A stretch of 55,588 bases of DNA, from contig SMOI01000112.1 of assembly GCA_008000375.1 (NCBI GenBank), forward strand, positions 44,536-100,123, in the 5' to 3' direction. Position numbers and translations under genes: made by a program. The notes under the pieces are model-generated. The model worked only from the letters and a program-made list of their open reading frames with translations, did no database searches and had not been told where the DNA came from. This DNA is from Poteriospumella lacustris. Taxonomy: Eukaryota; Sar; Chrysophyceae; Chromulinales; Dinobryaceae. Positions 11,701 to 20,764 of this stretch are shown here, in pieces (position 1 is the stretch's first letter; the number at the start of each line of letters is the position of its first letter).

Positions 11701-12378
11701 GTGCTCCATCCAAATCCTGGATTGGTGGATATGCAAAAGGAAATCAACAAAGTGCGTGAGGAAGATGCGATGAAGGACAAGCAGGCCATGACCGGCAAGG
11801 CGAATGTCTTGGAGTTGTCATCCTTCCAACGGCAGAAAGAGTTGTTGAAACGTGAAGAGAAGAAGAAACGTATTCTCACGTTTATCGACGACAACGAGAT
11901 CAATTTCGAGTATATTCGTCAATCGTTTGGTACCTACGTGGAATTGCCGAAAGACCAACGCGTTGGTGGTCGTGTCAAGTTCACCGAGTTCTGCACGGTG
12001 ATGAAGGTGGAACCTATTACGGAATACCACAACTTGCATTCGTTTTACGATGACGAAGAGATGGGTGACATGGATATGCGGGAATTCTTGTTGAATTTGA
12101 TGAACTTTGTCCCGGTGGACAAAGAGGAACGTATTCGCTTCTCCTTCGAAATGTTCGACGATGCCAAGACAGGCTTCATTGGCCAACAAGAAATCCAAGA
12201 GATTTTGCGCGGCAATCACATGTTGTCGTTGGCCAGTGTGGAGAAGAAAGCGGAAACCATTATGAAACAAGCCAACAAAAACTCGGCGGGTGCGATCACG
12301 TTGAAAGAGTTTTTGGTGATCAGTCGGAAGTTCCCCAACATTCTCTTCCCCACGGCGGGCATCACCACCAAGAAATGA
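8723..12378 (+). CDS. Proline-rich protein with three C2 domains and C-terminal EF-hands
   Basis: Exons 8723-8786, 8860-10352 and 10441-12378 give 1164 aa. Residues 1 to about 230 are almost pure Pro/Ala/Gly/Arg with many PPP and PPxPP runs, as in SH3/WW/profilin ligands. Three C2 domains follow: about 389-505 (RNDPFIKFRLG), 525-640 (QQDPFIQVSLG and a VLDEDAKEDKPIG turn) and 662-775 (RFDPYVQLTLD, a VYNQSVVSGDTLIG turn). After a charged linker come two EF-hands at about 874-938, with loops DLDHNNFVGAAE and DLDGDGQVSFKE, and a weaker pair near 1080-1150. The parts suggest a calcium-dependent membrane or cytoskeletal scaffold without enzymatic activity. I do not recognise a named orthologue. Pairing tandem C2 with EF-hands in one chain recalls tricalbin-like or phospholipase C-like proteins, but no catalytic or SMP domain is seen. 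Confidence 0.85.
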
Positions 12379-12912
12379 TCGGGTGTATTGTTCTGGTGTC
12401 ACACCCTTTATTTGGAAGGGCGGGGTGGGGCGGGGCGGGACTTGGTACTCTGTCCTTCTTCGCTGTTTCTTTTTTCTTTCCTTGTCTTTGTCTCCAATAG
12501 AAAAAGACGATTGTAAATATTTTTGAGGTTTTATAACTGTAACTACGTTGGCTACATCTATATAGGGTTTTATCACTGTAACTGCGATGGCTCCATCAAA
12601 CACTACAATGAGCAGGGTAATTATATGAAAATGACGTACATACTGTATGAGTAGGTACCGATTCTACATGACTATTTTCGTTCAACAATATGTACAACGA
12701 GGCGATGACAACATGACAACCGTTGGTCTGGGTGACCAGCGATCGGAGAGGGATACTACTATAAAATAATCAATGAGTTGGTGAGTATACTGGCAAGAGA
12801 CTCGATAATCACATTGTTGAAGACGCGAAGAATGTTCAGGGCGCAAATTTCGTGCAACTCATTGTGATTGATTTGAATAAAGTTGACGTATTGTTCGCGG
12901 TGGTTGGTCAAG
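12379..12912. other. Intergenic region with a short imperfect direct repeat
   Basis: Downstream of the C2/EF gene is a G-rich patch (12418-12441) and then two imperfect copies of a roughly 33-bp unit beginning ggttttat-actgtaact (about 12524-12556 and 12566-12598). No gene is seen. Confidence 0.5.
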
Positions 12913-14073
12913 ATGTTGACCCTTCTCCTCTATTTAACCGCTTTCTTGTCTGTATTTGCGAGAGACAGCGTATGGTCACCACAAAGAGTCCCATTTTTCT
13001 CCAACTGGCCAATAAGATCGAGCTTAATCTCATCAAATGCATCAAATATCCCCTCTTTTGTTCAGCCGACCTTCAATTCGACGATTCCGTCGAATCGTAA
13101 TGGCATAAAACCTTTCGCCATCATCACATTCGTCAATGGGATTTATCATTCGGTAGAGGACTGGGTGCGTATTTCTACCAATTTGGAGAATATCTTCGGC
13201 TATGAAGTGCGGCCGTTCTACAACCCTTCGTCCGGCTGGTGGATGACGGACATCTCTCGCGCTGGATTCGATTTGGTCTTACGTCCAAACGATTTGATGA
13301 TAGCCAGAGATCTTGCCGAACATTTGAGGGCCGCACTAGCTGACTTGCATCCTCATGGACGCGTCCTGCATCTCGCTCACAGTGGCGGGGCGATTTTAAC
13401 CTATTTGGCGGCGAAGCATCATCTGACGTACCATGAAATCGCTCGCATTGATGTCGCCACGTTGGGTGGAGGCAAGTCCATCACTCGTAAATACTTCAAA
13501 GGCTGGGTTAGAAATTATTATTCGCGGAACGACCCTCTGACTGTGGTTGATAACCGAGCCAACAAACTGTTAAAACGCAGTGGATCCGCTCCCGTGGCGG
13601 AAGTGCGGGACACGAAACACAACACCAGTTTTGTGTTTATCGAACCGCTGGAGAGGAATCCTATATCAGATCATTCTATGGAATGTCGTACGTATGGTAT
13701 TGCGTTGAGAATGGAATCGTTAGCGATGCAAGAGCGAGTGTTGCGGACGATGCAACAACATGAACGTGACATTGAATGGCGGCGGAAACTGAGAAAACGC
13801 GCAGCAACTCTCACCGGTGTCCATCATTTTTGGGACCGTTATCTTCCCGATCGTACGTTTGCGGCCATCAGAGGAATCCGAAAGTCTGCAGCGAGAAGAA
13901 CAGGTTGGCGAGGTTTCTTTTCGAAGAAGTACTATTACACGAACTCTACGATCGTAGAGGAAGGCAAGCTCCTATTGGAGGCGCAACCACCACCACCCCA
14001 ACCTCTACCTCCATCCTCACCACCAATTCTGGTAATATCGCTTCAGAACGAAACTCAGAATGTGCAGCAATGA
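12913..14073 (+). CDS. Secreted alpha/beta-hydrolase-like protein
   Basis: Single exon, 386 aa from the ATG at 12913, which begins directly with a signal peptide (MLTLLLYLTAFLSVFA, then RDS). The mature part carries FAIITFVNGIYHSVEDW, the first strand and oxyanion turn usual in DUF676/lipase-like hydrolases, and VLHLAHSGGAILTYLA, a nucleophile elbow in which Ser157 lies in an H-S-G-G context rather than the standard G-x-S-x-G. A candidate acid and histidine follow, but I cannot assign them with confidence. The C-terminus is basic and then proline-rich (PPPPQPLPP). A second, broken copy of its tail lies at 18709-18827, beyond the CRN-type gene. Substrate is unknown; esterase or lipase activity is an inference from the fold. 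Confidence 0.65.
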   Translation: MLTLLLYLTAFLSVFARDSVWSPQRVPFFSNWPIRSSLISSNASNIPSFVQPTFNSTIPSNRNGIKPFAIITFVNGIYHSVEDWVRISTNLENIFGYEVRPFYNPSSGWWMTDISRAGFDLVLRPNDLMIARDLAEHLRAALADLHPHGRVLHLAHSGGAILTYLAAKHHLTYHEIARIDVATLGGGKSITRKYFKGWVRNYYSRNDPLTVVDNRANKLLKRSGSAPVAEVRDTKHNTSFVFIEPLERNPISDHSMECRTYGIALRMESLAMQERVLRTMQQHERDIEWRRKLRKRAATLTGVHHFWDRYLPDRTFAAIRGIRKSAARRTGWRGFFSKKYYYTNSTIVEEGKLLLEAQPPPPQPLPPSSPPILVISLQNETQNVQQ

Positions 14074-14330
14074 ACGTGCTCTCGATGATCATCGAGAGAA
14101 CTAATTTAACGAGTGGGAGCAAGTCTGCAGAACATACTCTGGTGCATCTGAACCTACAGACCAGATGCAAAGCCATTGAAGCTGTTGAAGGGCGCTGATG
14201 CTTCTACATTCACAAACGACGAGGCTCAGTGCAGTGCTTACACTGTCACCTGAGGCTGGCGATGCTCTACCGCGAGACGACGACGAGCGACGCCTCCAAA
14301 ACGAGGGAATTTTCCCCACAGCGCACTGGG
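13925..14330. repeat. Direct repeat copy A (hydrolase tail + LRR-gene tail)
   Basis: Matches 18705-19140 in the same orientation with scattered substitutions and indels. Shared landmarks are 'gaggaaggcaagc', 'cagcaatgaa', 'taacgagtgggagcaa', 'gaagctgttgaagg' and 'cattcacaaacgacgaggc'. It covers the end of the hydrolase gene and the end of a minus-strand LRR gene. Confidence 0.85.
14098..14330 (-). pseudogene. Remnant of an LRR-gene 3' end
   Basis: On the minus strand this encodes ALSLVVCECRSIS and LQQLQWLCIWSVGSDA, which correspond to ALCLVVCECPNIS and LQQLQSFSIWRVVSDA at the C-terminus of the intact LRR gene at 18957-20354. Homology fades a little upstream of the 'PSF' match, so the first nine tenths of this copy are missing. 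The break lies between this remnant and the CRN-type gene. Together with the hydrolase-tail remnant at 18709 it marks an old tandem duplication. Confidence 0.8.
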
Positions 14331-14893
14331 GCGCCTCCAATTGCAATAGAACCGGGGAAGGCGGAAACACTACCCTGCATGGTCGCCTCTCATAGAGCAA
14401 TGTATATAGAAGAGCTCTCTACAACGTGTTGTAACTGTCGTTATGTACTGTATTGGGCTCGTTGCTCTTCGACGAGGATTTCAACTCTGGTCGTGAAGAC
14501 TTGGTTGATGCAGTAGCGGTTGTGCTTTCTCTTGTGGTTTTGAGACAGATGAGTGGCCTCGATCGCCTCGACGGCAGCGGACTGGACTGCAGTCCGCCAC
14601 GGCCATCCATCTGCAATGTGTCCAAGGGACGAAAGGCGGGGCTTCTATACCGATGGCGATCACTACAGAGGTACAACAAGGGCATGCATGGATCGGTGCT
14701 TAGAGGCCGCTTTACAGGAAGTTGGTTGGTTCGTGGGTTCTACATGGCAGATGTCTTGACGAGTAGGCGCTGAGCGGGCAGTGCAGGGCCAGGCGCCCTG
14801 TGTGACACGGCGAACATACAGCGGTACAACATACAACAACAGCAATAGTTCAGGCGCATGCAGTGGAGTCTGTAGCGCCTGCACGCGAGGTCC
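14331..14893. other. Intergenic 3' flank of the CRN-type gene; probable insertion junction
   Basis: No gene or RNA is supported. Several short frames on both strands show no family resemblance. One junction between the duplicated segment and the CRN-type unit must lie here; I could not find terminal inverted repeats or a target-site duplication by eye. Confidence 0.3.
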
Positions 14894-17800
14894 TCATCCG
14901 GCAGAGGACTCGAGGCGATACACGCTGAGGGTCCGTTCCACCTTTTGGGACGTCACCGGGATGAGTCGGTGCGTCCATGTCCATCGCTGATCCGACGACG
15001 TCGACGACTCGCTGGATGGTGGCGGTGCCGCTCTTGCTTGGTCGGATGGGTTGATCTTCGATGCGACAGCTCTGGCGGTGCGTGCTGTGCCTGCGGCCGC
15101 CGCTTTCGTCTCTTTGTCAGCGTTCTTCGTTGTTCCAGTGTTCTTCGCTTTGCCCGTCTGGGATTTGCCTGATAACTGCGCAACAGCTGTCGATCTCTCA
15201 CTGCCACCATCATCAACGGCTGACGGTGCATATGCTGCCACACTGAAGTCACTCGGCAATCTGGCGCACAGCTGTTGGCATACCAACGCGTACCGCTCGG
15301 CCAAGGCATCGGCCATATGCTCCTGTCGGTACATATCCCGTGCCAAACCAGTACTCGACACCTGCGCCGACAAGGCCTCGAGCTTCTCCTTCGCTTCAAC
15401 ACCCACGAGTCGCTCGTCGAAGCCGTTGATGACCAGTCCCACGAACGTGCTGCTGCCGCCCGACGATGCCGCCGTTAGCTCCTCCACGAACAGCAACACT
15501 CCCGGGGGCGAGGAAGTGCTTGGCAACCACTGCGAAACGACGCGTCCCGAGCCCGTCATGCACAGCACCGACAAGACGTCCTCCTCACCGAGGTTGGCCG
15601 TTTCGCGCAGTCGGTCGGCCTGCATACGACAGTAGCGGTACGCCTCACCGAGATGAATATTGCCCGCATAATTCTCGACTTGAATAGCCACCGCACTCAG
15701 ACCAGCACTGCCATCGGGCGGAAAGTCTTGCTTCTTCGCCGACTCTGGCGCAGCCATCGCCTCTTTTGTTTCCTTCTTCTTCTCCTCGACGTCGTGCACT
15801 GACTTCGGTGGGATCGCAGGCTGCTCGGCCTCGTCATCGCCCTCGTCGTCGTTGTTCGCGTCTCCACACGAAGGCATCCGCGGAGCCGTCGGAGCGGCGG
15901 CAACGACCTTTGCTGTTGGTGGAGGAGACCCACCAGCGGTTGCACGTGCCGACGAGGTGAGGAACGGTCGCTTCACCGCTGGTGCCTCCGTCGCGGCGTC
16001 CACCTCGAGCGCCCTCTTCTTACCGACCGTCGCATCAGCTGGCGTTGGCGTCGCTCTAGCAACAATAGCGTGGGACTGTTCAGCGTGTCTCGCCTCCGAT
16101 GGGCACAGCACCAGCGGCAGCACCAAGTCCATCGCCGGCTCTTCGTCGTTGCACAGATACCCCACTCGATGGCACCAAGCGTACTGCAGCATGGGCCCAA
16201 TGATCGGCTCCTGGGCAACCGTCCATCCCGTGAAGCTCACCGCGGACGCCAGCACTCGAGACAAACTGGCGTTGGTCGTCGATGACCCCGGTGCGGCAGC
16301 CCCTTCTGACAGCTCGGAGAGGGAGAGCGGGGCCCCCGCCAGGGCGGATATCCAGTCCTGCACACGCAGCAGACCGGAGTACGTCTGGTAGCTTCCACTG
16401 GTGGCCGTCGCTGTCGCCGCTGTCGCGCTTGTCTGCCCCATCAACGCTACCGTGGTGGTGGCTTGTCGCGTCGCCTCTTCATACGCATGTAACAGGTACA
16501 CGGAAGTCGCCAGTGCACCGCGATCTCCCTTGGACACACTGCGAATCAGTTGTCGACCGCGGAGCTCCGATCGTAGGTGATCCAGCAGCATGTTCAACTT
16601 CTTTTGCAACGCCAACCGCGGTGTTCCCATGTCCTGGCAGGTGGTAGGCTGCCAGTGACTCAATGCTTCGCCAACCATCGGCTCCGGCAGGTACCGCACA
16701 TCGAGTGACCCGTCCGGGCGCATCGCGGTCAGTGTCGCACTGTGACTGCCCAACAAGGTGTCCTGCAGGGCCAACGGACACGGTCGCAGTCCGTACCGAT
16801 AGCACACGGCCACAGTGTGGACCAGCTTCGCTTCGGGCTTCGTTGTGAACAGTTTCTGCTGGGCCTTGGACATCACCTCGCCCATGAGGTCGTCGATGGG
16901 TGTGCTGTCCGTAAGGGGAGCGTTCGGCCGCACGTACAGATACAGGGGTCGTGAGAAACGAAACAAATCGATGAGTGGCTGGTATTGGCCGGTCGTGGGC
17001 CAAGCACTGGGAGGGACCACGGTGGAGGAAAGGCTTCGCTGCAGCAGGAACGACCGCAACTCCTCTGGAAGCGGCCATGGTCCAAGAAACGGAAACTCAA
17101 AGATTGGGCACAACAGCTTCACACCCGGGGGGACAATCCGCGCCGATGGGTCTTCTATGGGCTCGGGTGGGGGAACGTTGGTTCCTGTTAATGTCGTATC
17201 GAGCAGTAAGAAGAACGACTTGGACCAGGTGCTACTGGTGGACAGCCACGATCGCCACTGCCAAAACAGACTTGGCGTTTCAGGGACACGACGACAAGGA
17301 CATAAGAGCTCTCTCGCTTCATCCAGCACGACCAGAAACGTGGATCCGCTGTTCGACGTGCGCTGGTCGAGCGCTCTTAGGGCCTTGTCCATGAGGCCAA
17401 CCACGGAATACAGTTGCATCGCCGGGCGGGTTCTCCACTCCCGAAACGCCCGTTCCACCTTTTGGGAAAAGGAGTCTGCCTGTCCCCCCGTGGTGTACTC
17501 CCAGAACGTCGCTGGTGACACTCGGCCATCGGTACGGTGCGCCTCCCAATCCACCTCGGTCGCGATCACGTAAAAGATGGCCGCGAAGTAGCGGTCTATC
17601 AGGTCAAGATGGCTCTTCTTTGTCGCCGCCTCCTCCAGAGCGATATTCAGAAACGGAGTTGCCATCGCCGATCGTGCAGGAATCTCGGAGGAGGATGCGG
17701 TGCGTAAGCAGAGATACACCACGTAGAAGTGTGCGCTGCATTCTTTCGCCAATCGAGACTTTCCCGATCCGGATCCTTGCACCAAGCAAGCGAAATTCGC

Positions 17801-18490
17801 ATGGAATGGACGTCGGCGTTCTGCCCCCCACGTCGACACGGAGCGGAGACGTTCCATCAACATCTCGGCGGGAGATAGCCCGTCATCGGTCATCAAGTTG
17901 TGATACGGCGACTGAAAGTAGCCATAGGACAGAGCCTCCACCGCTGGCTTGGGTACGCCAGGCGTCGTTCGCAACGATTGCAGGTTGGCTTCCGTCAGCG
18001 TGGCTTGGAAAAGAAATGGGGCGACATCGATGTTTTCGTTGGCGTCCTGCAGCTTCTTCAAGTGAGACACGACGTTCTGCAAGTCCTCGACCATTGATTC
18101 GTCCTGAAGGCCTTCGATAAGTTCGTTCACAATGGCGTCGCATTCCGCAGTATTCTTGACGGACGCCAACGGGATGCGGACAAACCAATGAAGATATGTA
18201 TTTATGAAGGCATCAGACTGATGATTTGTGATGGGGTTTCCGAATGAATACCCTGGTCGTCTCATATAAATCGGTGGGTCGATGATCTTTGGCTCTCCGT
18301 ACTTGTCCAGCAATCCAGGAAGCCGCCAGTGGAAATACTCTCCCAGGCAATGTACCAACTCCGCTTGCACTCGAGCATTCGTCACAATTATCTGGTTTGT
18401 CACCTTTTGCAACGCCTTGATCGTCGGGATTGGTTCGGCATGAAAATCGAAGTACTCGAGCTGGCCCATCGCTACTTTCGCTGTTTTCAT
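14894..18490 (-). CDS. Crinkler/RHS-type (CR-P) P-loop NTPase with REase-like C-terminal region
   Basis: 1198 aa if started at the first ATG (18490); the frame stays open to 18592 but without an ATG, so a 5' exon is possible. Domains: an N-terminal region of about 200 residues; a P-loop NTPase with LVQGSGSGKSRLAKECS (Walker A variant, about residue 236) and FLVVLDEARELL (Walker B, about 382); a helical middle; a low-complexity Ala/Thr/Pro/Lys linker; and a C-terminal block around SAVAIQVENYAG (about 930). That block resembles the 'IQVKN' strand of PD-(D/E)xK nuclease modules, with the usual lysine read as Glu here. This layout (divergent NTPase plus nuclease-like tail) matches the CRN/RHS-type proteins described in oomycetes, chytrids and trypanosomes, thought to descend from transposon-linked effectors. 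Cellular role here is unknown. Codon choice is more GC-rich than in neighbours. Confidence 0.65.
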   Translation of the reverse strand: MKTAKVAMGQLEYFDFHAEPIPTIKALQKVTNQIIVTNARVQAELVHCLGEYFHWRLPGLLDKYGEPKIIDPPIYMRRPGYSFGNPITNHQSDAFINTYLHWFVRIPLASVKNTAECDAIVNELIEGLQDESMVEDLQNVVSHLKKLQDANENIDVAPFLFQATLTEANLQSLRTTPGVPKPAVEALSYGYFQSPYHNLMTDDGLSPAEMLMERLRSVSTWGAERRRPFHANFACLVQGSGSGKSRLAKECSAHFYVVYLCLRTASSSEIPARSAMATPFLNIALEEAATKKSHLDLIDRYFAAIFYVIATEVDWEAHRTDGRVSPATFWEYTTGGQADSFSQKVERAFREWRTRPAMQLYSVVGLMDKALRALDQRTSNSGSTFLVVLDEARELLCPCRRVPETPSLFWQWRSWLSTSSTWSKSFFLLLDTTLTGTNVPPPEPIEDPSARIVPPGVKLLCPIFEFPFLGPWPLPEELRSFLLQRSLSSTVVPPSAWPTTGQYQPLIDLFRFSRPLYLYVRPNAPLTDSTPIDDLMGEVMSKAQQKLFTTKPEAKLVHTVAVCYRYGLRPCPLALQDTLLGSHSATLTAMRPDGSLDVRYLPEPMVGEALSHWQPTTCQDMGTPRLALQKKLNMLLDHLRSELRGRQLIRSVSKGDRGALATSVYLLHAYEEATRQATTTVALMGQTSATAATATATSGSYQTYSGLLRVQDWISALAGAPLSLSELSEGAAAPGSSTTNASLSRVLASAVSFTGWTVAQEPIIGPMLQYAWCHRVGYLCNDEEPAMDLVLPLVLCPSEARHAEQSHAIVARATPTPADATVGKKRALEVDAATEAPAVKRPFLTSSARATAGGSPPPTAKVVAAAPTAPRMPSCGDANNDDEGDDEAEQPAIPPKSVHDVEEKKKETKEAMAAPESAKKQDFPPDGSAGLSAVAIQVENYAGNIHLGEAYRYCRMQADRLRETANLGEEDVLSVLCMTGSGRVVSQWLPSTSSPPGVLLFVEELTAASSGGSSTFVGLVINGFDERLVGVEAKEKLEALSAQVSSTGLARDMYRQEHMADALAERYALVCQQLCARLPSDFSVAAYAPSAVDDGGSERSTAVAQLSGKSQTGKAKNTGTTKNADKETKAAAAGTARTARAVASKINPSDQARAAPPPSSESSTSSDQRWTWTHRLIPVTSQKVERTLSVYRLESSAG

Positions 18491-18708
18491 TGGAAAGCCG
18501 AAATGATGCGAAAATGACTCCCAGACGATACGAGTGATTGTGTCGACACAGACGATAATAGCTGATAATTTGATACTGGTGATTACATCCACCGACGGTA
18601 AAACCCCTTTTCAGACCGCCGGTGAAAGTCCGGAAAAGCTCGTCTCTACTAACAGTCGGATTTACGTATAAACGATGGACCGACACTTACACCACACACA
18701 GGCGGGTA
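18491..18708. other. 5' flank of the CRN-type gene; second insertion junction
   Basis: Contains the non-ATG open extension of the NTPase frame (to 18592) and the probable border with the duplicated segment, which resumes near 18709. Confidence 0.3.
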
Positions 18709-19140
18709 AGATTTCTATTCCACTAACTCTATGGTCTACGATCATCGAGGAAGGCAAGCCTTTATTGGATGCGCAACGGCCACCGCCATTTCCTGTGATA
18801 TTATTTCAAAATGAAACTCCATTGTGAATCACGGAAACGTCTGTTAGGTCGTCATATCGTTACGAAATATGGGTCAGTGAACTGCCGCGTAAAGCCACTG
18901 CAGCAATGAATGTGTTCGATGATCATCGAGACTATAGTCTAACGAGTGGGAGCAAATCAGCAGAAGAAATCTAGTGCATCTGAAACTACACGCCAGATGC
19001 TAAACGATTGAAGCTGTTGAAGGAGTTTGGTGCTGATGTTCGGACATTCACAAACGACGAGGCACAGCGCTTTCTTTTTCACCTCAGGTTGGCGATGCTC
19101 TGCTGCACAACGGGCGTCGCATGCAAACGAAGGATTCTCT
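18705..19140. repeat. Direct repeat copy B (hydrolase tail + LRR-gene tail)
   Basis: Partner of 13925-14330. Relative to copy A it carries about 75-95 extra bases between the two stop codons (near 18829-18905). Here the LRR half belongs to an intact gene and the hydrolase half is broken, the reverse of copy A. Confidence 0.85.
18709..18827 (+). pseudogene. Remnant of a hydrolase-gene 3' end
   Basis: Reads STIIEEGKPLLDAQ, then a proline run and VILFQNETPL before TGA at 18825-18827. The intact hydrolase ends STIVEEGKLLLEAQ, a proline run and LVISLQNETQ. Only about 38 codons survive; everything 5' is gone and replaced by the CRN-type unit. Confidence 0.85.
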
Positions 19141-20354
19141 CGGTCCTGATGCAAAAGAAATCTGCGCTGCAACAAGCAGCTTAGCCCTCGATCTGACACC
19201 CATGGGGTGCTCATGATGCTCAGTGATTGCAACGACTTTTCATATGCCGAGCACAAAAATTCCAGAACGCTATCTGATAGCTTGATCACAGTCCCAAAGT
19301 TTATCGATGTCAAGCATGGAACGCGGCGAACGAAGCTTGCCCATTCTTTCACATCAGCAAATGGACGATTTTGACTTTCCCAGCGTATGGCGTTCAACCT
19401 CACAGATCTCAGATTTGTGCAGCAGCTCAAAGATTGAAGGGCATCCTTGGGGCTTATGTAAAAACAGCACCGAAGATCCAATTCCTGCAAATGTGGTAAA
19501 GTGTTGCAGATGTGCTGGAGATCCGTGGTACTGACGCGAACATGCGGAAGAGCAAGAGTTGTTATTGTTGATGAATGACTTCGAATAATGTAATCCCAAA
19601 AATTGAACGACAAGCTCACGTCATACAGCGCAACTTTTTCAAGCGTCGAAGGCGGCAAGTATGTCCCGGAGGGCATCAGCTGGGGATCGAAGGCCATGGG
19701 TTCAATCCTGCTTGTGTTCAGGACCTTGAGCGATTTACCAGCACTTAACAAGGCGATAATTCCATTGGCAGATATACAACTGCAATTGAAGAGTGAGATT
19801 GCTCGCAACATTGGTGCCACTGAAACTAATCGATAGATATCCGAGTCGTTCAGTGTTTGCATGTACTTTAGGCTGAGTGAAGTGAGTGAAGGCAACCCAC
19901 AAAACGTGATACTGGAAAAGTATACCTCGGAGCTACCTCGTGTTTGATAGCCGAGCTTTGCAATTTCTAAGTGCTGCAAATTTCGGCATCGACTTACGAT
20001 GTGATCAACATAATCGAGAAGGCTGTCGTCGGACAGACAAAAACTCAACCCCATCACCTTCGGTGGGAAAATAAATGGGAGATCATCGAAGTCGTTTAGC
20101 TTCTCTCGAATTTTCAAATGAGAAAAATGTAAGCCTCTCTCCTTCATGTACATCGCGGAGGTTGCATCGTACTTCACGAACTCTTGAACTGGCATTGCCT
20201 TTTGTAAGGATGCCAGAAACAGGGGACGGATTCCTTTGCTGCAAACAGCTGTATCCAAGGACAATATATCTTTCCAATTTCCTATCCAATCTTTGATCAG
20301 ATGGATGAGAAGCTCCTCTGGCAAGTGTGCGATAGTGCAGTCATGAACAAGCAT
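18957..20354 (-). CDS. Leucine-rich-repeat protein with F-box-like N-terminus
   Basis: Single exon, 465 aa from the ATG at 20354. The N-terminus (IAHLPEELLIHLIKDW) resembles the first helices of an F-box, which would bind SKP1 in an SCF ubiquitin ligase. From about residue 100 there are irregular cysteine-containing LRRs of the FBXL/RNI kind: LQHLEIAKLG, LTSLSLKYMQTLNDSDIYRL, LRAISLFNCSCISANGIIAL, LQELDLRCCFYISPKDAL, LRSVRL, LTSINF and LQSLSIMSTPWVSDRGLSCL. A target-recruiting role is inferred from the pattern; the F-box match is weak. The last 50 residues are low-complexity and conserved in the remnant at 14098-14330. It is divergent from the WDR82 gene. Confidence 0.72.
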   Translation of the reverse strand: MLVHDCTIAHLPEELLIHLIKDWIGNWKDILSLDTAVCSKGIRPLFLASLQKAMPVQEFVKYDATSAMYMKERGLHFSHLKIREKLNDFDDLPFIFPPKVMGLSFCLSDDSLLDYVDHIVSRCRNLQHLEIAKLGYQTRGSSEVYFSSITFCGLPSLTSLSLKYMQTLNDSDIYRLVSVAPMLRAISLFNCSCISANGIIALLSAGKSLKVLNTSRIEPMAFDPQLMPSGTYLPPSTLEKVALYDVSLSFNFWDYIIRSHSSTITTLALPHVRVSTTDLQHICNTLPHLQELDLRCCFYISPKDALQSLSCCTNLRSVRLNAIRWESQNRPFADVKEWASFVRRVPCLTSINFGTVIKLSDSVLEFLCSAYEKSLQSLSIMSTPWVSDRGLSCLLQRRFLLHQDRENPSFACDARCAAEHRQPEVKKKALCLVVCECPNISTKLLQQLQSFSIWRVVSDALDFFC

Positions 20355-20764
20355 TCTTGAATTGCCAAGCAGACTCGATCGTATTGATTTATGATCGAAC
20401 TTTTGCTCACGCCTGATTGCTATGCAAGTGCATCATCGGCGAGCTCGCTCAACGGATTGCAACAGCCAGTTCAACGGATGCAAAAAAATGAATGGCTGCG
20501 GTTGCATTCGAATTTTCTTGATCCCTCGAGCGAAAATGCCCCCCCCCCCGCCCCGCCGTCATCATCACCATGTCGATTGTTTGACTTTTGTCGTCATCGT
20601 CATCATGTCGACCGCTTGTCCTCACCGGTCGATTGATCCATCGTTGTCAATCAAATATGCGATCGCGAAAACCAGGGTTAGAGCATGAACAAATCCGACT
20701 TCCGAAGTGGTTAAGACCTCGCCATTTTAAATTTCTCCATATTCCTCGTTTCAGAAATTGAGAA
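20355..20764. other. Divergent promoter region between the LRR and WDR82 genes
   Basis: 410 bp. Contains a poly-C/poly-CG patch at about 20530-20545 and CATCAT/GTCGTC microsatellite traces near 20560-20610. No gene is seen. Confidence 0.35.

Noticed and set aside
14945-17573. Several long plus-strand frames opposite the CRN-type gene (up to 252 codons)
   Set aside because: They are antisense to a 1198-codon frame with clear Walker motifs; GC-rich codons on the minus strand create them.
20515-20640. Pro/Ser/His-rich frames over a poly-C patch upstream of WDR82
   Set aside because: These are translations of simple-sequence DNA without conserved features.
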